DNA from: CAVOGJ01 sp963695405
GTDB lineage: Bacteria > Planctomycetota > Planctomycetia > Pirellulales > Pirellulaceae
Reading direction: 5' to 3'
NCBI GenBank assembly: GCA_963695405.1
Contig: CAVOGJ010000017.1
Location: 93,590 to 157,589, forward strand
Length of the DNA stretch: 64,000 nt
Under the pieces are notes generated by a model. That model searched no databases. It was not told where the DNA came from and worked only from the letters and a program-made list of their open reading frames with translations. The position numbers were made by a program, and so were the translations under genes. This document shows positions 32,101-42,800 of the stretch, piece after piece. Each line of letters opens with the position of its first letter. Positions within the stretch are counted from its first letter, which is position 1.

Positions 32101-32381
32101 AGAAAATGGCGATGTTGCGGGTCCATGATGGCCGCATCGCGCGGACTGAATCCGAAAAAGGACGCGTCGAACTTGTCCACATCGTCCAGAATCGCGGCCG
32201 CCTTGACGTAATTCGGCTGCGCCATTTCGTCGGCCGATACACCCGCGGCGAGCAGCTCGTCATCCGACAAGCCCCGAAGACACTCGACACCATCGCGCAG
32301 ATTCCGCCACAGGGCGCGGACGTCGTGCGCACCCGGAAAGCGCCCGGCCATTCCGACGATGGCAATCGCCGCTTCATTCAT
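26129..32381 (-). CDS. Type I polyketide synthase KS-AT-KR-DH-PCP-TE, one frame break
   Basis: One complete reducing module with a release domain, about 2,080 residues. KS: Cys in TACSTSL, His in EAHGTG and NLGHLDAAAG. AT: GHSIG and HAFH, which points to malonyl-CoA. KR: GGLGGLG nucleotide site, catalytic Tyr/Asn in DYVAANS, and an LDD motif (B-type). DH: HRWHSGRAILPG and HPALFD, placed after the KR. Carrier: LGGHSL, NRPS-like. TE: GYSFGG. The first frame ends at 28689; removing one A near 28720-28721 joins LRRLLEIRAVGGEV and continues to 26129. Its ATG overlaps the stop of the A-PCP gene (ATGA), so translation is coupled. It would add a C2 unit, reduce and dehydrate it, and release the product. 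Confidence 0.9.
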
Positions 32382-34249
32382 GCCGAACGTCCTCGTTTCC
32401 GGGCAGCGCGACGCAGCTCAGCCCGCGACGAAATCCGGGTGACGGCCTGATCGCCGGCCAGATCGCCGGCCAGGTGCTTCGCCAGCGTCCTGACGGTATG
32501 AAATTCGAACAGATCGACGAGCGAAATCTCCTTCCCCAGTCTCCGCTGCAATTCCATTTGCACCTCGGGCATCATTAACGAACTGGCCCCCAGATCCATC
32601 ACGTTCTCGTCGATCCCTACCTGCGGCAGTCCGAGCGACTCGGCCCATACCCGCTCGATCACTTGCTGCATCGTATCGTGCGGCAGGGTCGATTCGACAA
32701 CCGCTGGGGCTCGGTCGAATTCCGGTTTCGGCAGCGATTTGCGATCGATTTTTCCGTTGGCCGTGAGGGGCAATTCGGCCAGCACCACAAAATGGGACGG
32801 CACCATAAAATCCGGCAGCTTGGTCCCCAAGTCGGTACGCAAGGCAGCAATGTCAATGGCTTCGGCGGCCGAAGGCACCACATACGCGACCAGCCGTTTG
32901 TCCTCTGCGCGGCCTGGGCGTGCGAAATCAAACGCATTCACGACCGCCGCGCGCACGGACGGCTGTTGTTCCAGGAGCGTCTCAATTTCGCCCAATTCGA
33001 TGCGATGCCCACGTAGCTTGACTTGAAAGTCGGTCCGTCCAAGAAACTCGATCTCGCCCGTGGGGAGCCTGCGAGCCACGTCGCCCGTCCGGTACATGCG
33101 ACCGCCGGCGACCCACGGATCGGGCATAAACCGCTCGTTCGTCAAATCTGCCCGCTGCCAGTACCCGCGGGCCACGCCCTGGCCACCGAGGTACAATTCC
33201 CCCGAATCGCCCTCCGGCACGGGCCGGCGATCTGCATCCAGGAGGTACGCCGAGGTATTTGTCAACGGACGACCGATGGGCACCGAAGCGCGGAATTGAG
33301 CGTCGCCAGGAATTGTGTACGACGTGGACCAGATTGTCGTTTCGGTGGGTCCGTAAATATTGATCAGCTTTCCGCTCACGGTCGGTTGCAACGTCGTGAC
33401 GAGCGAAACGGGTAAGGCTTCTCCACCCAACAAAAGGATGTCGAGCGTTCCCAGCGCCGCCAGCGCCGCCGGATCGGAGACCAGCATCCGCGCCATGGAG
33501 GGCGTCGCCTGAAAGTGGGTTACCGAGTGTCGCTTCATCTCCGCCGCGATGGTGTGAATTCCTTCATCTCCGTGGAGCACGACGTGAAACCCACGCGTGA
33601 GCGTCCACAGTAGTTCCAGCACGGATATATCAAAACAAATGCTGGTGACGGCGAGCCAAACGCCCGGAGTAACACCCAAGATCGGGTCCATCGCGGCAAA
33701 AAAGGACATCACGTTGCGATGCTCGAGCATCACGCCCTTCGGCTGGCCCGTAGAACCAGACGTGTAGATCACGTAGGCCAGATGGTGTGGCTTGGCCGGG
33801 CAGACTCGCAGGGGCGACGCATTCGATCCCTTGGTTGGTTCTGCGACATCCAGCAGGACGACTCGGGCGGAACCCTCGGGCAACCGTCCGGCGCTGCGAC
33901 GATCCGTCAGAATTACCGCGGCCTGCGAGTCGTCGATCAACAGCGCAATCCGTTCACGCGGATAAAGCGGATCGAGCGGGACATAAGCCCCCCCCGCCTT
34001 GAGTACGGCCAGCAGGGCGATCACCATTTCCGGCGACCGATTTAGAAAGATACCGACGAGGGAATCGGGACCGACGCCCAGTTCTTGCAGTTGCCCCGCG
34101 AGCTGATTGGCACGAGCGTCGAGTTCATGGTACGTATAATCCCGCTCGCCAAATGAGACCGCGATGGACGCGGGAGCGGCGGCGGCCCGCTGATCAAACG
34201 CTGCCGTGATCGTGCCCGCGTCTTCGATGCCTGGGATCGGATTCTGCAT
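32378..34249 (-). CDS. NRPS adenylation-carrier didomain (A-PCP), predicted Gly
   Basis: Activates an amino acid and loads it on its own carrier. A3 YTSGSTGQPKG, A5 YGPTETTIW, A7/A8 (YRTGD, GRTDFQVKLRGHRIELGEIE) and A10 Lys (TANGKIDRKS) are all intact. The PCP has LGASSLM with the pantetheine Ser. Pocket residues read by alignment to GrsA are D-I-L-Q-L-G-I-I-W-K, close to the known Gly code DILQLGLIWK. There is no condensation domain. It most likely primes the KS of the directly following PKS, to which it is coupled by an ATGA overlap. 623 residues, intact frame. Confidence 0.9.
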   Translation of the reverse strand: MQNPIPGIEDAGTITAAFDQRAAAAPASIAVSFGERDYTYHELDARANQLAGQLQELGVGPDSLVGIFLNRSPEMVIALLAVLKAGGAYVPLDPLYPRERIALLIDDSQAAVILTDRRSAGRLPEGSARVVLLDVAEPTKGSNASPLRVCPAKPHHLAYVIYTSGSTGQPKGVMLEHRNVMSFFAAMDPILGVTPGVWLAVTSICFDISVLELLWTLTRGFHVVLHGDEGIHTIAAEMKRHSVTHFQATPSMARMLVSDPAALAALGTLDILLLGGEALPVSLVTTLQPTVSGKLINIYGPTETTIWSTSYTIPGDAQFRASVPIGRPLTNTSAYLLDADRRPVPEGDSGELYLGGQGVARGYWQRADLTNERFMPDPWVAGGRMYRTGDVARRLPTGEIEFLGRTDFQVKLRGHRIELGEIETLLEQQPSVRAAVVNAFDFARPGRAEDKRLVAYVVPSAAEAIDIAALRTDLGTKLPDFMVPSHFVVLAELPLTANGKIDRKSLPKPEFDRAPAVVESTLPHDTMQQVIERVWAESLGLPQVGIDENVMDLGASSLMMPEVQMELQRRLGKEISLVDLFEFHTVRTLAKHLAGDLAGDQAVTRISSRAELRRAARKRGRSA

Positions 34250-34410
34250 GAACGGTTCACATCTTCAACGAATTCATCGTTTTTACAACCAAAAAGCCAT
34301 CCTAACAGGCGTTGACGCGGCGCCTACGGCGAATCTGGTTGACCCGCAGCGTGGCGCAACGCAGACTGTGAAGCTGACGACCGGCTGACCAATACAGGAT
34401 CACCTTGGGG

Positions 34411-35077
34411 ATGACCACTTCCGGAGAACAACGATCCGAACCCTTGTTTGAGGGGGAAACGGACGGAAACCAGCGAATCAAGCGGCGTGCGGTGGTGGCC
34501 CTGGGGTTGGGAATTCCAATCTTGGTGCTGCTGCTTATCGGCTTCATGGCCGGCTGGCTGGCCAGTCGCCACCTGATCGTGAAAGATGACGCCGCGCCAA
34601 GTGGCTTGCCGTTGCGCGGGCGATGCGTCCGACGACGTACGAGCCGAGATTCACGCGGTGTTGCGCGATTTTCAAGACGGATACACGCAGCGCAACGTCG
34701 ACGACGCGACCTCTTTCGTGCAGCGATTGTTCTCACCGGGCGATGAGAGTCTGGTGATGGGGACCGAGCCGGGCGAGTGGATCTTCGGCGAAGCACGCAT
34801 TGCACGCTTCGTCGCGAACGATTGGGCCCGTTGGGGCGACGTGCGGATCGACGTCGAACCGGCGATGATCTCGTCGAAAGGAGACGTGGCCTGGCTGGCC
34901 ACGTCGGGCACCGTCACTTTTTCCGATTCGATCAATCCAATACGCTTCACGGGTGTGTTGGTCCGCCGTGAAGAGCGGTGGGTATTTCGACAGATGCAAT
35001 TCCAATGGGATCGTCGCGGACCTTCATTCTGGGAATTACTTCGGCCCCAGACGCTGCTAAGGTTGCGCTGGCATTGA
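34411..35077 (+). CDS. Membrane-anchored NTF2/SnoaL-like protein, one frame break
   Basis: An N-terminal transmembrane anchor (residues about 28-52, LGLGIPILVLLLIGFMAGWL) precedes an NTF2-fold, SnoaL/DUF4440-type domain (AEIHAVLRDFQDGYTQRN ... VTFSDSINPIRFTGVLVRRE ... WVFRQMQFQW). Such domains bind small hydrophobic ligands or act as simple enzymes; no catalytic residue set is diagnostic here. The two frames join if one T of TT at 34612-34613 is removed (SGLPCAGDASDD). About 221 residues. GGGG precedes the ATG at 34411. It is on the opposite strand between the A-PCP and carbamoyltransferase genes, so its role in the pathway is uncertain. Confidence 0.65.
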
Positions 35078-35176
35078 GCCAGGCAGGAAGCCCACTGCCT
35101 GGGGCAGCCAATCCCGCATCAAGGTCGCTGCCGGGACGGCCTTGGCAGCAGCACATGATACTGCAACCCCTGCGGG

Positions 35177-36934
35177 CTAGGCTCGTCGGTTGACGAGCGT
35201 ATCTTCCAGAAACAGGCAATCGATACCCGTATTCAGGAAGGTATCCATCGCCTCGCGCGGCGTATTCACAATCGGCTGGCCCTTGATATTAAAGCTGGTG
35301 TTGAGGACCATCTCGCGACCCGTCCGCTGGCCTACCTCCTGTAGCAATGCATGGAATTCGGCATTGTCCTCTGCGGACACCGTTTGGACACGGGCCGATC
35401 CATTGACGTGCGTGATGGCTGGTAACGCGTCGCGATGCTCCTCACGCACGTCGACCGTCTTGATCATGTAGGGAAAATAAGATCCGGGTGGGACGTCGAA
35501 CCACTGGTGCACCTGTTCGAGCGAGACGGCGGGAGCGAATGGCCGAAACGCTTCTCGCATCTTGACCATCGCATTGATGCGGTCCCGCATCTCTGGGTGT
35601 CCGGGATCTGCCAGGATACTTCGGTGCCCCAGTGCGCGGGGACCAAATTCCATGCGGCCGCGGTACCAGGCAATGACCCTGCCCTCTTGAATCAGCTTCG
35701 CGGCGGCGACGCAGGTTTCTGCGAGGTTGCTGAAGCGTGTGACGGCAACCCGATCTTGGAAATCGGCCAGCGCTCGCTCGATATCAGCCATCGACGCCAC
35801 AGGGCCCAGAAAGGGAACAGGCATCCGCCGATTGGGAATCGGGCCGTGTTGTGAGGATCTCCAGAGAGCCGCACCGAGGGCGGCACCGTCGTCTCCGGCC
35901 GCTGGCTGCACGTAGACATCGTCGAAATCACCCGATCGGAGCAGCTTGCCGTTGGCCGTGCAATTGAGGGCCACCCCGCCCGCGAGCGCCACACGCCGCA
36001 AGCCCGTGGTCCGAGCGGGCCGACCACAGAGGTGCAGAATCGTTTTGTCCAAACATTCCTGCAACGCGGCCGCGATGTCACGGTGCATGTCCGTGATGTC
36101 GGCATCCGGCACACGCGGCGGTCCCAAGTGCTCTTGCAAGTAGCGGCGTGTGGCTCCGTACGTTTCCCGGTCTTCGCGGGATCGGTTCAACCGCAACGCC
36201 GGGATCTTGATGCGTCCGTCTTCCAGCCGTTGGACTGCTTCGTCAAAGAAAAGTCGAAACCGTTCCGGATCGCCGTAGGGCGCCAATCCCATGACCTTGT
36301 ATTCATCCGAATTGAAATCGAACCCCAGGTGGAACGTCACGAGCGAGTAGAGGATGCCGATCGAATCGAGGGCCGAGATCTCGTGCAGCTTGGTCAGCTG
36401 ATGATCGTGGGCATGATACACCGTCGCGCCGTGAGCTTCGCCCATCCCATCGACCACCACGACCAGGCATTCGTCCCATCCCGACGTATAGTAGGCACTG
36501 GCTGCGTGGGCCAAGTGATGATTGACGTGAAATAGACGATCCGGAGGGATCGCGGGCACGTCACGTTGTAATTGCGCCAGTAAAGCTTCCCGGGAAAAGA
36601 CTTGCCGGTACTGCTCGGCCGTCGTCGGGTCCATCGAGTAGATCGGTTCATACGGCGCGTAATCGAACGCATGCACAATTTCGTCGACCTGGCTGGCGTC
36701 GATGCCCGCGGCAGACAGGCAGTACTCGATCGCGCCGCGGGGAAAACTACCGGTATGTTTCTGGCGACTGAACCGTTCCTCGGCGGCCGCGGCGACGATT
36801 TCACCGTCGACGATACACGCCGCTGCCGAATCATGTCCCTGGGACATGCGATACTCGCGCTCCTCAAGTTCAGGCCAATGTGTCCTCTTGAAAGGAAGAG
36901 AATTTTCAAAGCCGCTGATGCCGAGAATGATCAT
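35177..36934 (-). CDS. Carbamoyltransferase (NodU/CmcH family)
   Basis: Transfers a carbamoyl group from carbamoyl phosphate, via carbamoyl-AMP, to a hydroxyl, usually of a sugar or natural product. The N-terminal Kae1-like domain has HVNHHLAHAASAY with metal-binding His residues, VVVVDGMGE, and LAGGVALNCTANGKL. The C-terminal YrdC-like part has RMEFGPRALGHRSILADP and NTSFNIKGQPIV. All are intact over 585 residues. The ATG at 36934 (MIILGISGF) fits the family start; the longer frame to 36991 does not. Its location makes carbamoylation of the cluster's product, or of an attached sugar, likely. Confidence 0.92.
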   Translation of the reverse strand: MIILGISGFENSLPFKRTHWPELEEREYRMSQGHDSAAACIVDGEIVAAAAEERFSRQKHTGSFPRGAIEYCLSAAGIDASQVDEIVHAFDYAPYEPIYSMDPTTAEQYRQVFSREALLAQLQRDVPAIPPDRLFHVNHHLAHAASAYYTSGWDECLVVVVDGMGEAHGATVYHAHDHQLTKLHEISALDSIGILYSLVTFHLGFDFNSDEYKVMGLAPYGDPERFRLFFDEAVQRLEDGRIKIPALRLNRSREDRETYGATRRYLQEHLGPPRVPDADITDMHRDIAAALQECLDKTILHLCGRPARTTGLRRVALAGGVALNCTANGKLLRSGDFDDVYVQPAAGDDGAALGAALWRSSQHGPIPNRRMPVPFLGPVASMADIERALADFQDRVAVTRFSNLAETCVAAAKLIQEGRVIAWYRGRMEFGPRALGHRSILADPGHPEMRDRINAMVKMREAFRPFAPAVSLEQVHQWFDVPPGSYFPYMIKTVDVREEHRDALPAITHVNGSARVQTVSAEDNAEFHALLQEVGQRTGREMVLNTSFNIKGQPIVNTPREAMDTFLNTGIDCLFLEDTLVNRRA

Positions 36935-37205
36935 GAGGTGCCGTTCTTTTCTAATTGTGCGAATGTCATTTCGTGGGATCACAATCGCCAACTAGGGTAC
37001 TTTGACCAGCGAATTGGACTCGCAGCGATTCAATGATACAACGGAGTAAGTTCACAATTTCGCGGAACCTGTGCTTGAAAAAGAAGTTTGCGAGCCGCTC
37101 CGAGCGTAGCAGGTTAATTCTCTCTTGCCGACCATGGCACGGGGCGCTTTTTTCATCAAGGCATTAGCCGAGCGCGTTCATAGAGTGTGCCCAGGCTCGG
37201 AGAAA

Positions 37206-38285
37206 TCATGCCGCTCTACTTAACAGCCACTTTGTCGGGTAGTTCGGGAGGTACTTGCATAGTTTCAGGATCACTAGCAGAAACTGCAATCGACTAGGTT
37301 CAATGGATTTCGGCGATAAGCGTGGAAGCTCGTACGCAAAGGACGATTTCAAAACAATTCCGCGACGCGTTGTGAATGCCAGTTTGAAATCGCCTTTTTC
37401 CATCCGACTTAAGACGCGTGAATCGTAGTCACCCGCAGGATAGGCGAAGCTAATGGGAGCCCTTCCCATTCTTTGCTCCATAACTTCGTAGCAGCTTGCA
37501 ATCTCTGACACGATGTCTTCTTCACGGAGCAAGCTTAGCCAAGGATGAGTGTGAGTGTGGCCCCCGAATGCAAATCCGTTTTTCGCCATGGTATTGATCT
37601 GTTTCCAACTCAAGACGGGCGCTGAATCCATCGGCCGCTCGGTGAGGTGCTGTTCCATTTCTTGAAGGACTGATTCTACATCGTGTGAATGATCGATCTG
37701 TTCAGCGATTCTTCGCCGCGCCCGTACACGGCTGTCCCACGTATCAAGGCTCTCGTCTCGAATCACCTCCGCAACGGGCCGTGGCAGCTTACCCGCGTCG
37801 AGGGCCTTCCAATGCGTCGGCTCAATGTGTCTAACCGTCTCGGATAAACGTGCCCACCAAAACCGACGGTCGCTGCTGACATAGTCGGTCGCGACGAAAA
37901 TTAGGCCAGGGATGCCCATTGACTTTAGGATAGGAGCTGCCACCGTCAAATTGTCTTCATACGCGTCGTCAAACGTCACCAACAGACCATCTTGGCGAAG
38001 CGGTACGTCTTTCCGGAGCCAGGAGGCCAACCGTGCATCGTCGATGGGTTGATACCACTTAACAAACGCAGCCAATTGATGCTCCAAGTCGGACGCGAGA
38101 GTGCCTCGTTCCATTTGGGATATCGGTGCGTCAGGCGGCCTTCGATTGATGTTGTGGTACAAGAGAACAACAACGGATCGTCGCCATCCGAGTGTTCGCT
38201 CCAGCATGAGGAGCGCGTAAAACACCCCGAGATGATAGAGGATGGCGATTACGTAGTGAATCGTTCGTTTGATTAATTGCGGCAT
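37206..38285 (-). CDS. Polysaccharide deacetylase family protein (NodB/CE4)
   Basis: Metal-dependent N- or O-deacetylase. An N-terminal hydrophobic segment (about residues 8-27) suggests membrane association. The CE4 motifs are present: motif 1 TFDDAYEDN, motif 2 HTHTHP, and later YPAGDYD. Length is 359 residues. Such genes are frequent in exopolysaccharide loci; here it follows the NRPS-PKS and precedes the carbamoyltransferase. Either a cell-surface glycan or an acetylated amine on the product could be the substrate. It stands alone, with about 270 bases to the next gene, and starts divergently from the CheR-like gene. Confidence 0.85.
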   Translation of the reverse strand: MPQLIKRTIHYVIAILYHLGVFYALLMLERTLGWRRSVVVLLYHNINRRPPDAPISQMERGTLASDLEHQLAAFVKWYQPIDDARLASWLRKDVPLRQDGLLVTFDDAYEDNLTVAAPILKSMGIPGLIFVATDYVSSDRRFWWARLSETVRHIEPTHWKALDAGKLPRPVAEVIRDESLDTWDSRVRARRRIAEQIDHSHDVESVLQEMEQHLTERPMDSAPVLSWKQINTMAKNGFAFGGHTHTHPWLSLLREEDIVSEIASCYEVMEQRMGRAPISFAYPAGDYDSRVLSRMEKGDFKLAFTTRRGIVLKSSFAYELPRLSPKSIEPSRLQFLLVILKLCKYLPNYPTKWLLSRAA

Positions 38286-38803
38286 GTCGATGGCATCACG
38301 CTAAATGAATCCTGCAATCGCCAAACTTTCATAATGCAACCGACTGGAAATGAGTCCGGGCGCATGACGGTGCTTTCCATCAGAACCGTAAGCCGCCGCC
38401 GTCTCGCTCTCTTAGTCATTTTCTTGTTCGGTTGAGTGGCGATTTTCGGCCCGCGGTCGAAAGCCCTAAAAACGTGCGGAGGAGGCAGGTCGTTTGCTCC
38501 CAATCCCGAGGGAGATAGGCGCGCGGCCTGCGACCCGCCATGATTTGTTCCGTCGATTCTCCGCCGCCAATGCGTGTCTTGATCTAATATTGCATGCGAT
38601 CCGCTTCCGGCGGCTTCATTTGCCACATGACAGCGTACACGTCGTCCGTGTCGCGATTGTCTTCGCGCGCCGTCCTCCAATTTTCGATCCAAAAAACTTA
38701 GTTCCTAATACGATCTGCCGGCGACTCTGGCGTTGCGTGCGGTTGTAAGCATAATCGCGAACCGGTATGATTAAAGAGGTGAGAAACCGCCGCTCGAAAC
38801 CCG
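38286..38803. other. Divergent intergenic region
   Basis: About 520 bases between the oppositely transcribed deacetylase and methyltransferase genes. It should contain promoters for both. A GCCCGCGGTCGAAAGC-type GC-rich stretch lies at 38449-38465, but I see no convincing -35/-10 pair or operator. Confidence 0.4.
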
Positions 38804-39766
38804 ATGGGTGCGACGATGAATAGTCGCGGAGCCGCTTGGTCGCGTATTGATGCCGGATTCAAGCACTGGACACGTAGGTGGATCGGTCGCCCATTCGTCG
38901 TGGTCCATCAAAAATTGTGGGCAAGAATGCCACCGGCCAACCAAGGGCACCCACGGATGCTGCGGTACGGTCGCCTGATACACCACATCGTGAAGTTGGG
39001 GGCGGAGCGAGAACAAAATACCTCCACCTGTTTTCTGCGCAATCGACCAGAATTCAATTTGATCGCCCGAATTGCTGAAGCGAAACCGCCGAACTACAGG
39101 TTGAAAGCAACCGTCCTCGGTTGCTCCACGGGTGCCGAAGCATACAGCCTGACTTGGACCGTTGGGAGTCGGCGGCCGGACATCCAGCTGCAGGTCACCG
39201 CCGTCGATATCGATCAGAGCGCGCTCGACCGGGCCATCAAAGGGCACTATGCAGAAGGCTCTCCCGAAGTTCTTCGCCTGACGCAGAAGGAGCTCAACCA
39301 GATTTTCGATCAAGTCGAACAGAAATTTGTTGTCAAGCCGCAACTGCGCTCGCCGATTCAATGGAAGCTGGCGGATGTCGCTGCGTCCGATTTGATTGAG
39401 GAACTTGGACAGCAAGACATTGTCATGGCCAATCGATTCCTCTGCCATATGAATCGAGCCGACGCGGCGTTCTGTTTGCGAAAAATTGCCGGCTTGCTCA
39501 AACCAGGTGGGTACTTGTTCTGCTCCGGCGTCGATCCAGAGGTACGCGAGCGAGTGACGCGGGACGTTGGACTCGAGCCCGTCGATGAAGATATCGTCGC
39601 TCTTTACTATGGCGACACATCCCTGGTGAACGGTTGGCCATTCCACTATTGGGGAATCGAGCCCCTGGATGTCACTCGAAAGAACTGGAGGTATCGCTTC
39701 TCTCCAGCCTTCCGCCGTGAAGTAAGCGCGTGGCGAAATCGCGTTCCCCTTTTCGAGTGGCGTTAG
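38804..39766 (+). CDS. CheR-like SAM-dependent methyltransferase
   Basis: Class I methyltransferase. The SAM loop is VLGCSTGAEAYSL, followed by an acidic residue at the end of strand 2 (VTAVDIDQSALDRA) and the CheR-like order FLRNRPEF ... NRFLCHMN ... LLKPGGYLF. It lacks the typical CheR N-terminal receptor-binding domain and any chemotaxis neighbour. A specialised small-molecule or protein methyltransferase is therefore as likely as a chemotaxis enzyme. 320 residues; an ATG at 38816 is an alternative start. It converges on the giant NRPS-PKS with a 44-base gap and is one of only two + strand genes in the cluster. Confidence 0.8.
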   Translation: MGATMNSRGAAWSRIDAGFKHWTRRWIGRPFVVVHQKLWARMPPANQGHPRMLRYGRLIHHIVKLGAEREQNTSTCFLRNRPEFNLIARIAEAKPPNYRLKATVLGCSTGAEAYSLTWTVGSRRPDIQLQVTAVDIDQSALDRAIKGHYAEGSPEVLRLTQKELNQIFDQVEQKFVVKPQLRSPIQWKLADVAASDLIEELGQQDIVMANRFLCHMNRADAAFCLRKIAGLLKPGGYLFCSGVDPEVRERVTRDVGLEPVDEDIVALYYGDTSLVNGWPFHYWGIEPLDVTRKNWRYRFSPAFRREVSAWRNRVPLFEWR

Positions 39767-39810
39767 GATTGCGAATCCGCTCCGATAGTCCTTCTGGCGT
39801 TTTTCCATCG

Positions 39811-42800
39811 TCAGTCCCTACGCCCGAAGAATCGGTGCAATCGAGACACCTTCTTTCGAGACGGAACATCTACAGAAGGCTTGCTCCGGTCGACGAACGC
39901 TGCAAGCTGCGACAGGTTATTCAGGATGGTCTCTCTCGGCGGTATTTCCACGCCGGTCTTGTCCATTACTCGCGATACAAATTGCAGTGACAGCATCGAG
40001 TGGCCACCTAGATCGAAAAAGTTGTCATCCGCGGAAACTTCGTCCACGCCCAACAGATCGCACCACAGTTCCGCCATTAACTTTTCTACGGCCGTCTGGG
40101 GACAACGGTCGCTCTCGGGCAGGACCGACGCGACAAAGGGAGCGGGTAGGTTCTTGAGATCCACCTTGCCATTCGCCGTCCGAGGAAAGGCATCTAGCTG
40201 CATGAGGAATTGCGGAATCATGTAGTCCGGCAGGTGCTCACGTAAGAATTTCGCAACTCCGACGTCGTCGCCGGCGCACCATGACACGTGTAGTAGGCAA
40301 CCAGACGATGATCTCCCAAGACATCTTCCCGAACCATCGCAACCACCTGCTCCATTCCGGGATATTGCACCAATCTCGCTTCGATTTCACCCAACTCGAT
40401 GCGAAAGCCTCGCAGTTTCACTTGACTGTCGAGTCGCCCCAAATGCTCCAATCTTCCGTCGGCGAGCCAGCGCACGCGATCTCCCGTGCGGTACCAAGTT
40501 TTTCCCTCGATCTCAAGAAATGCTTTGGCAGTCAAATTCGGGGCCCCCAGGTACCCGTCGCCAACACCGTGCCCCGAAATCAAAAGTTCTCCCGGCACGA
40601 GCGGCGGCCGCTCGTGCAATTGTTCATCCACGATGCGACATTGGGTGTTGGCAATCGGGCGTCCAATATCAATTCGTCCTGGGCTGGGCTGAACACGGCC
40701 GCAGGTCGACCAAATGGTGGTTTCTGTCGGTCCATACATATTCCACACTTCATCACATGTTTCTGTCAAAGACTCAGCCAGGTCACGCGGCAGAGTCTCA
40801 CCGCCAACCAAAGCCCTCATGCCGGAAAGGCAATTCGATGGGCACGCGAGTAGTAACCGCCAAGTACCTGGGGTCGCCTGCATCACCGTAATCTCGTGCT
40901 CGTCAATCAGGCTTGCCAGCAATTGTCCATCGACGCGTTCGCGGTCATTTGCCATAACCACCACACCTCCCGTAAATAACGGCAGGAAAAGTTCGAGTGC
41001 AGCGATATCGAAGGAGAGCGTAGTTACGGCTAACAAACGGTCTGTCGACGAAAGGCCGGGCGTGAGCGCCATACTCGTTAGAAAATTGTTCAGACATCGG
41101 TGCGGGATCTCGACACCCTTTGGCTTGCCTGTCGAACCTGAAGTAAAGATAACGTACGCGAGATTTTCTGGGCTCGCAGCAATTTCCGGCGAGGCGATTG
41201 GCGCGTCGAGAATCCTGCGCGGTGGGAGGATCATCCAGTAGGAGGAGATCCGTCCCCGTACCCGACCACAGATCTTGATAAGCCGATTCGGTAAGCAACA
41301 GCCCTGCCGATGACGACTCGATCATGTATCTGAGACGATTGAGCGGATACTCGGGATCAAGAGGCACGTAAGCCGCGCCCGTCTTCATGACGGCCAATAG
41401 CCCGACAAGCATGTCAGGCGTTCGTTGCAGGCAGACGCCCACATGCGAACCCGTACTGGCCCCTCGTTCCATTAGCCGATGGGCGAGTTGGTTCGATCGC
41501 ATGTCAAGTTCGGCATAGGATAGACTCACTCCATCGGAGATCACCGCGGTTGTGTGAGGCCGGCTTTCAGCATGCTGAGCCACGATCTGCGGCAGTAGTA
41601 TTTCATCAAACGAGAGCGGTGTGTCATTCCATTCGGAAACCAGGCGGTGCTCACGATGATTTGCTCGGCGCAGATCAGAGATATGCGCGCCCGCAAATTC
41701 TGGCATGGTGCGCACAAATTCAACATACCAATCGCTCATTAGTTTGGCCGTCGCCGTCGAAAATAATTCGCGTGGATAATCAAAACCCCCGACAAGTCCA
41801 CCTAACTCGCGCTTCATCCAGAGATCGAGATCGGTCTGAACCCCGCTACGGTCAATGATGACTTGCTCTTTACTGAGGCCGTCTAACTGCTGAACGCGAT
41901 TACGAGTGTCTTGGTAGATCATGAAGGCCTGAAATACCGGCGACCTCGATCTATCTCGCTCGAGGCGCAAATGTTGAATCAGGGATTCGTACATTACTTC
42001 CTGATGGGCGTAGGCATCAATGCAAGTCTGCCGGACCCGATCGATAAACTCGGCCAACGGCATATCAGTGGCGAAATCGAATCGGTACGCCAATGTATTG
42101 ACGAAGAAGCCCATGAGTTCATGCGTTTCTTGACGATTGCGCCCAGAGATGGGCGACCCGATGATGATATCCTCCTGTAAGGAATACCGATGTAACATCA
42201 CCGCAAAACTCCCCAACAATAACATGAAGAGCGTACAACCCTGCTCATTGGCAAAGGCCTCCAGTCGCTGCACTTCATCTTCTGTTAGCGAGAAGTAAAG
42301 AGACCCGACGTCACTCGGCTGGTGCGGTGGTCGAGGCCGGTCCGCCGGAAGTTCGAGCAGCGGTAATTTTCCGCCAAGTCGGTCTTTCCAATACTCAAGA
42401 TGCGATGACACCACATCGGACTTCAACCATCCCTGATGCCAACGCGCATAATCACGATACTGGATCGGCAATGCGGGCAGCGGATTGGGCTGCTTCCTGT
42501 TAAACGCGTTGTACAGCGTACACAATTCGCGAACGAATAGATCGTAACTCCATCCGTCAAACACGACATGGTGGCAGTTGATGTATAACAGCCAATCACC
42601 ATCTGTAAGTGGATAAAGATGCATGTAGAACAGGGGTGCCTCGTCGAGGGAAAACGCCCGTGCCGCGTCTGCAACGAGTTGCTGCTTCAACATCTCAAAT
42701 TCATGCGTCTGCTTGTCCACCAGCACCTGTCCTGGAATCTCATCGGCCGACATCAATAGCAATTGGTGGTCCTCCATCACCAAGATGGATCGGAGAATCT

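Noticed and set aside
37131..37160. GGGGCGC followed by six T as a terminator
   Set aside because: No matching upstream arm on the + strand, and both flanking genes are on the minus strand.
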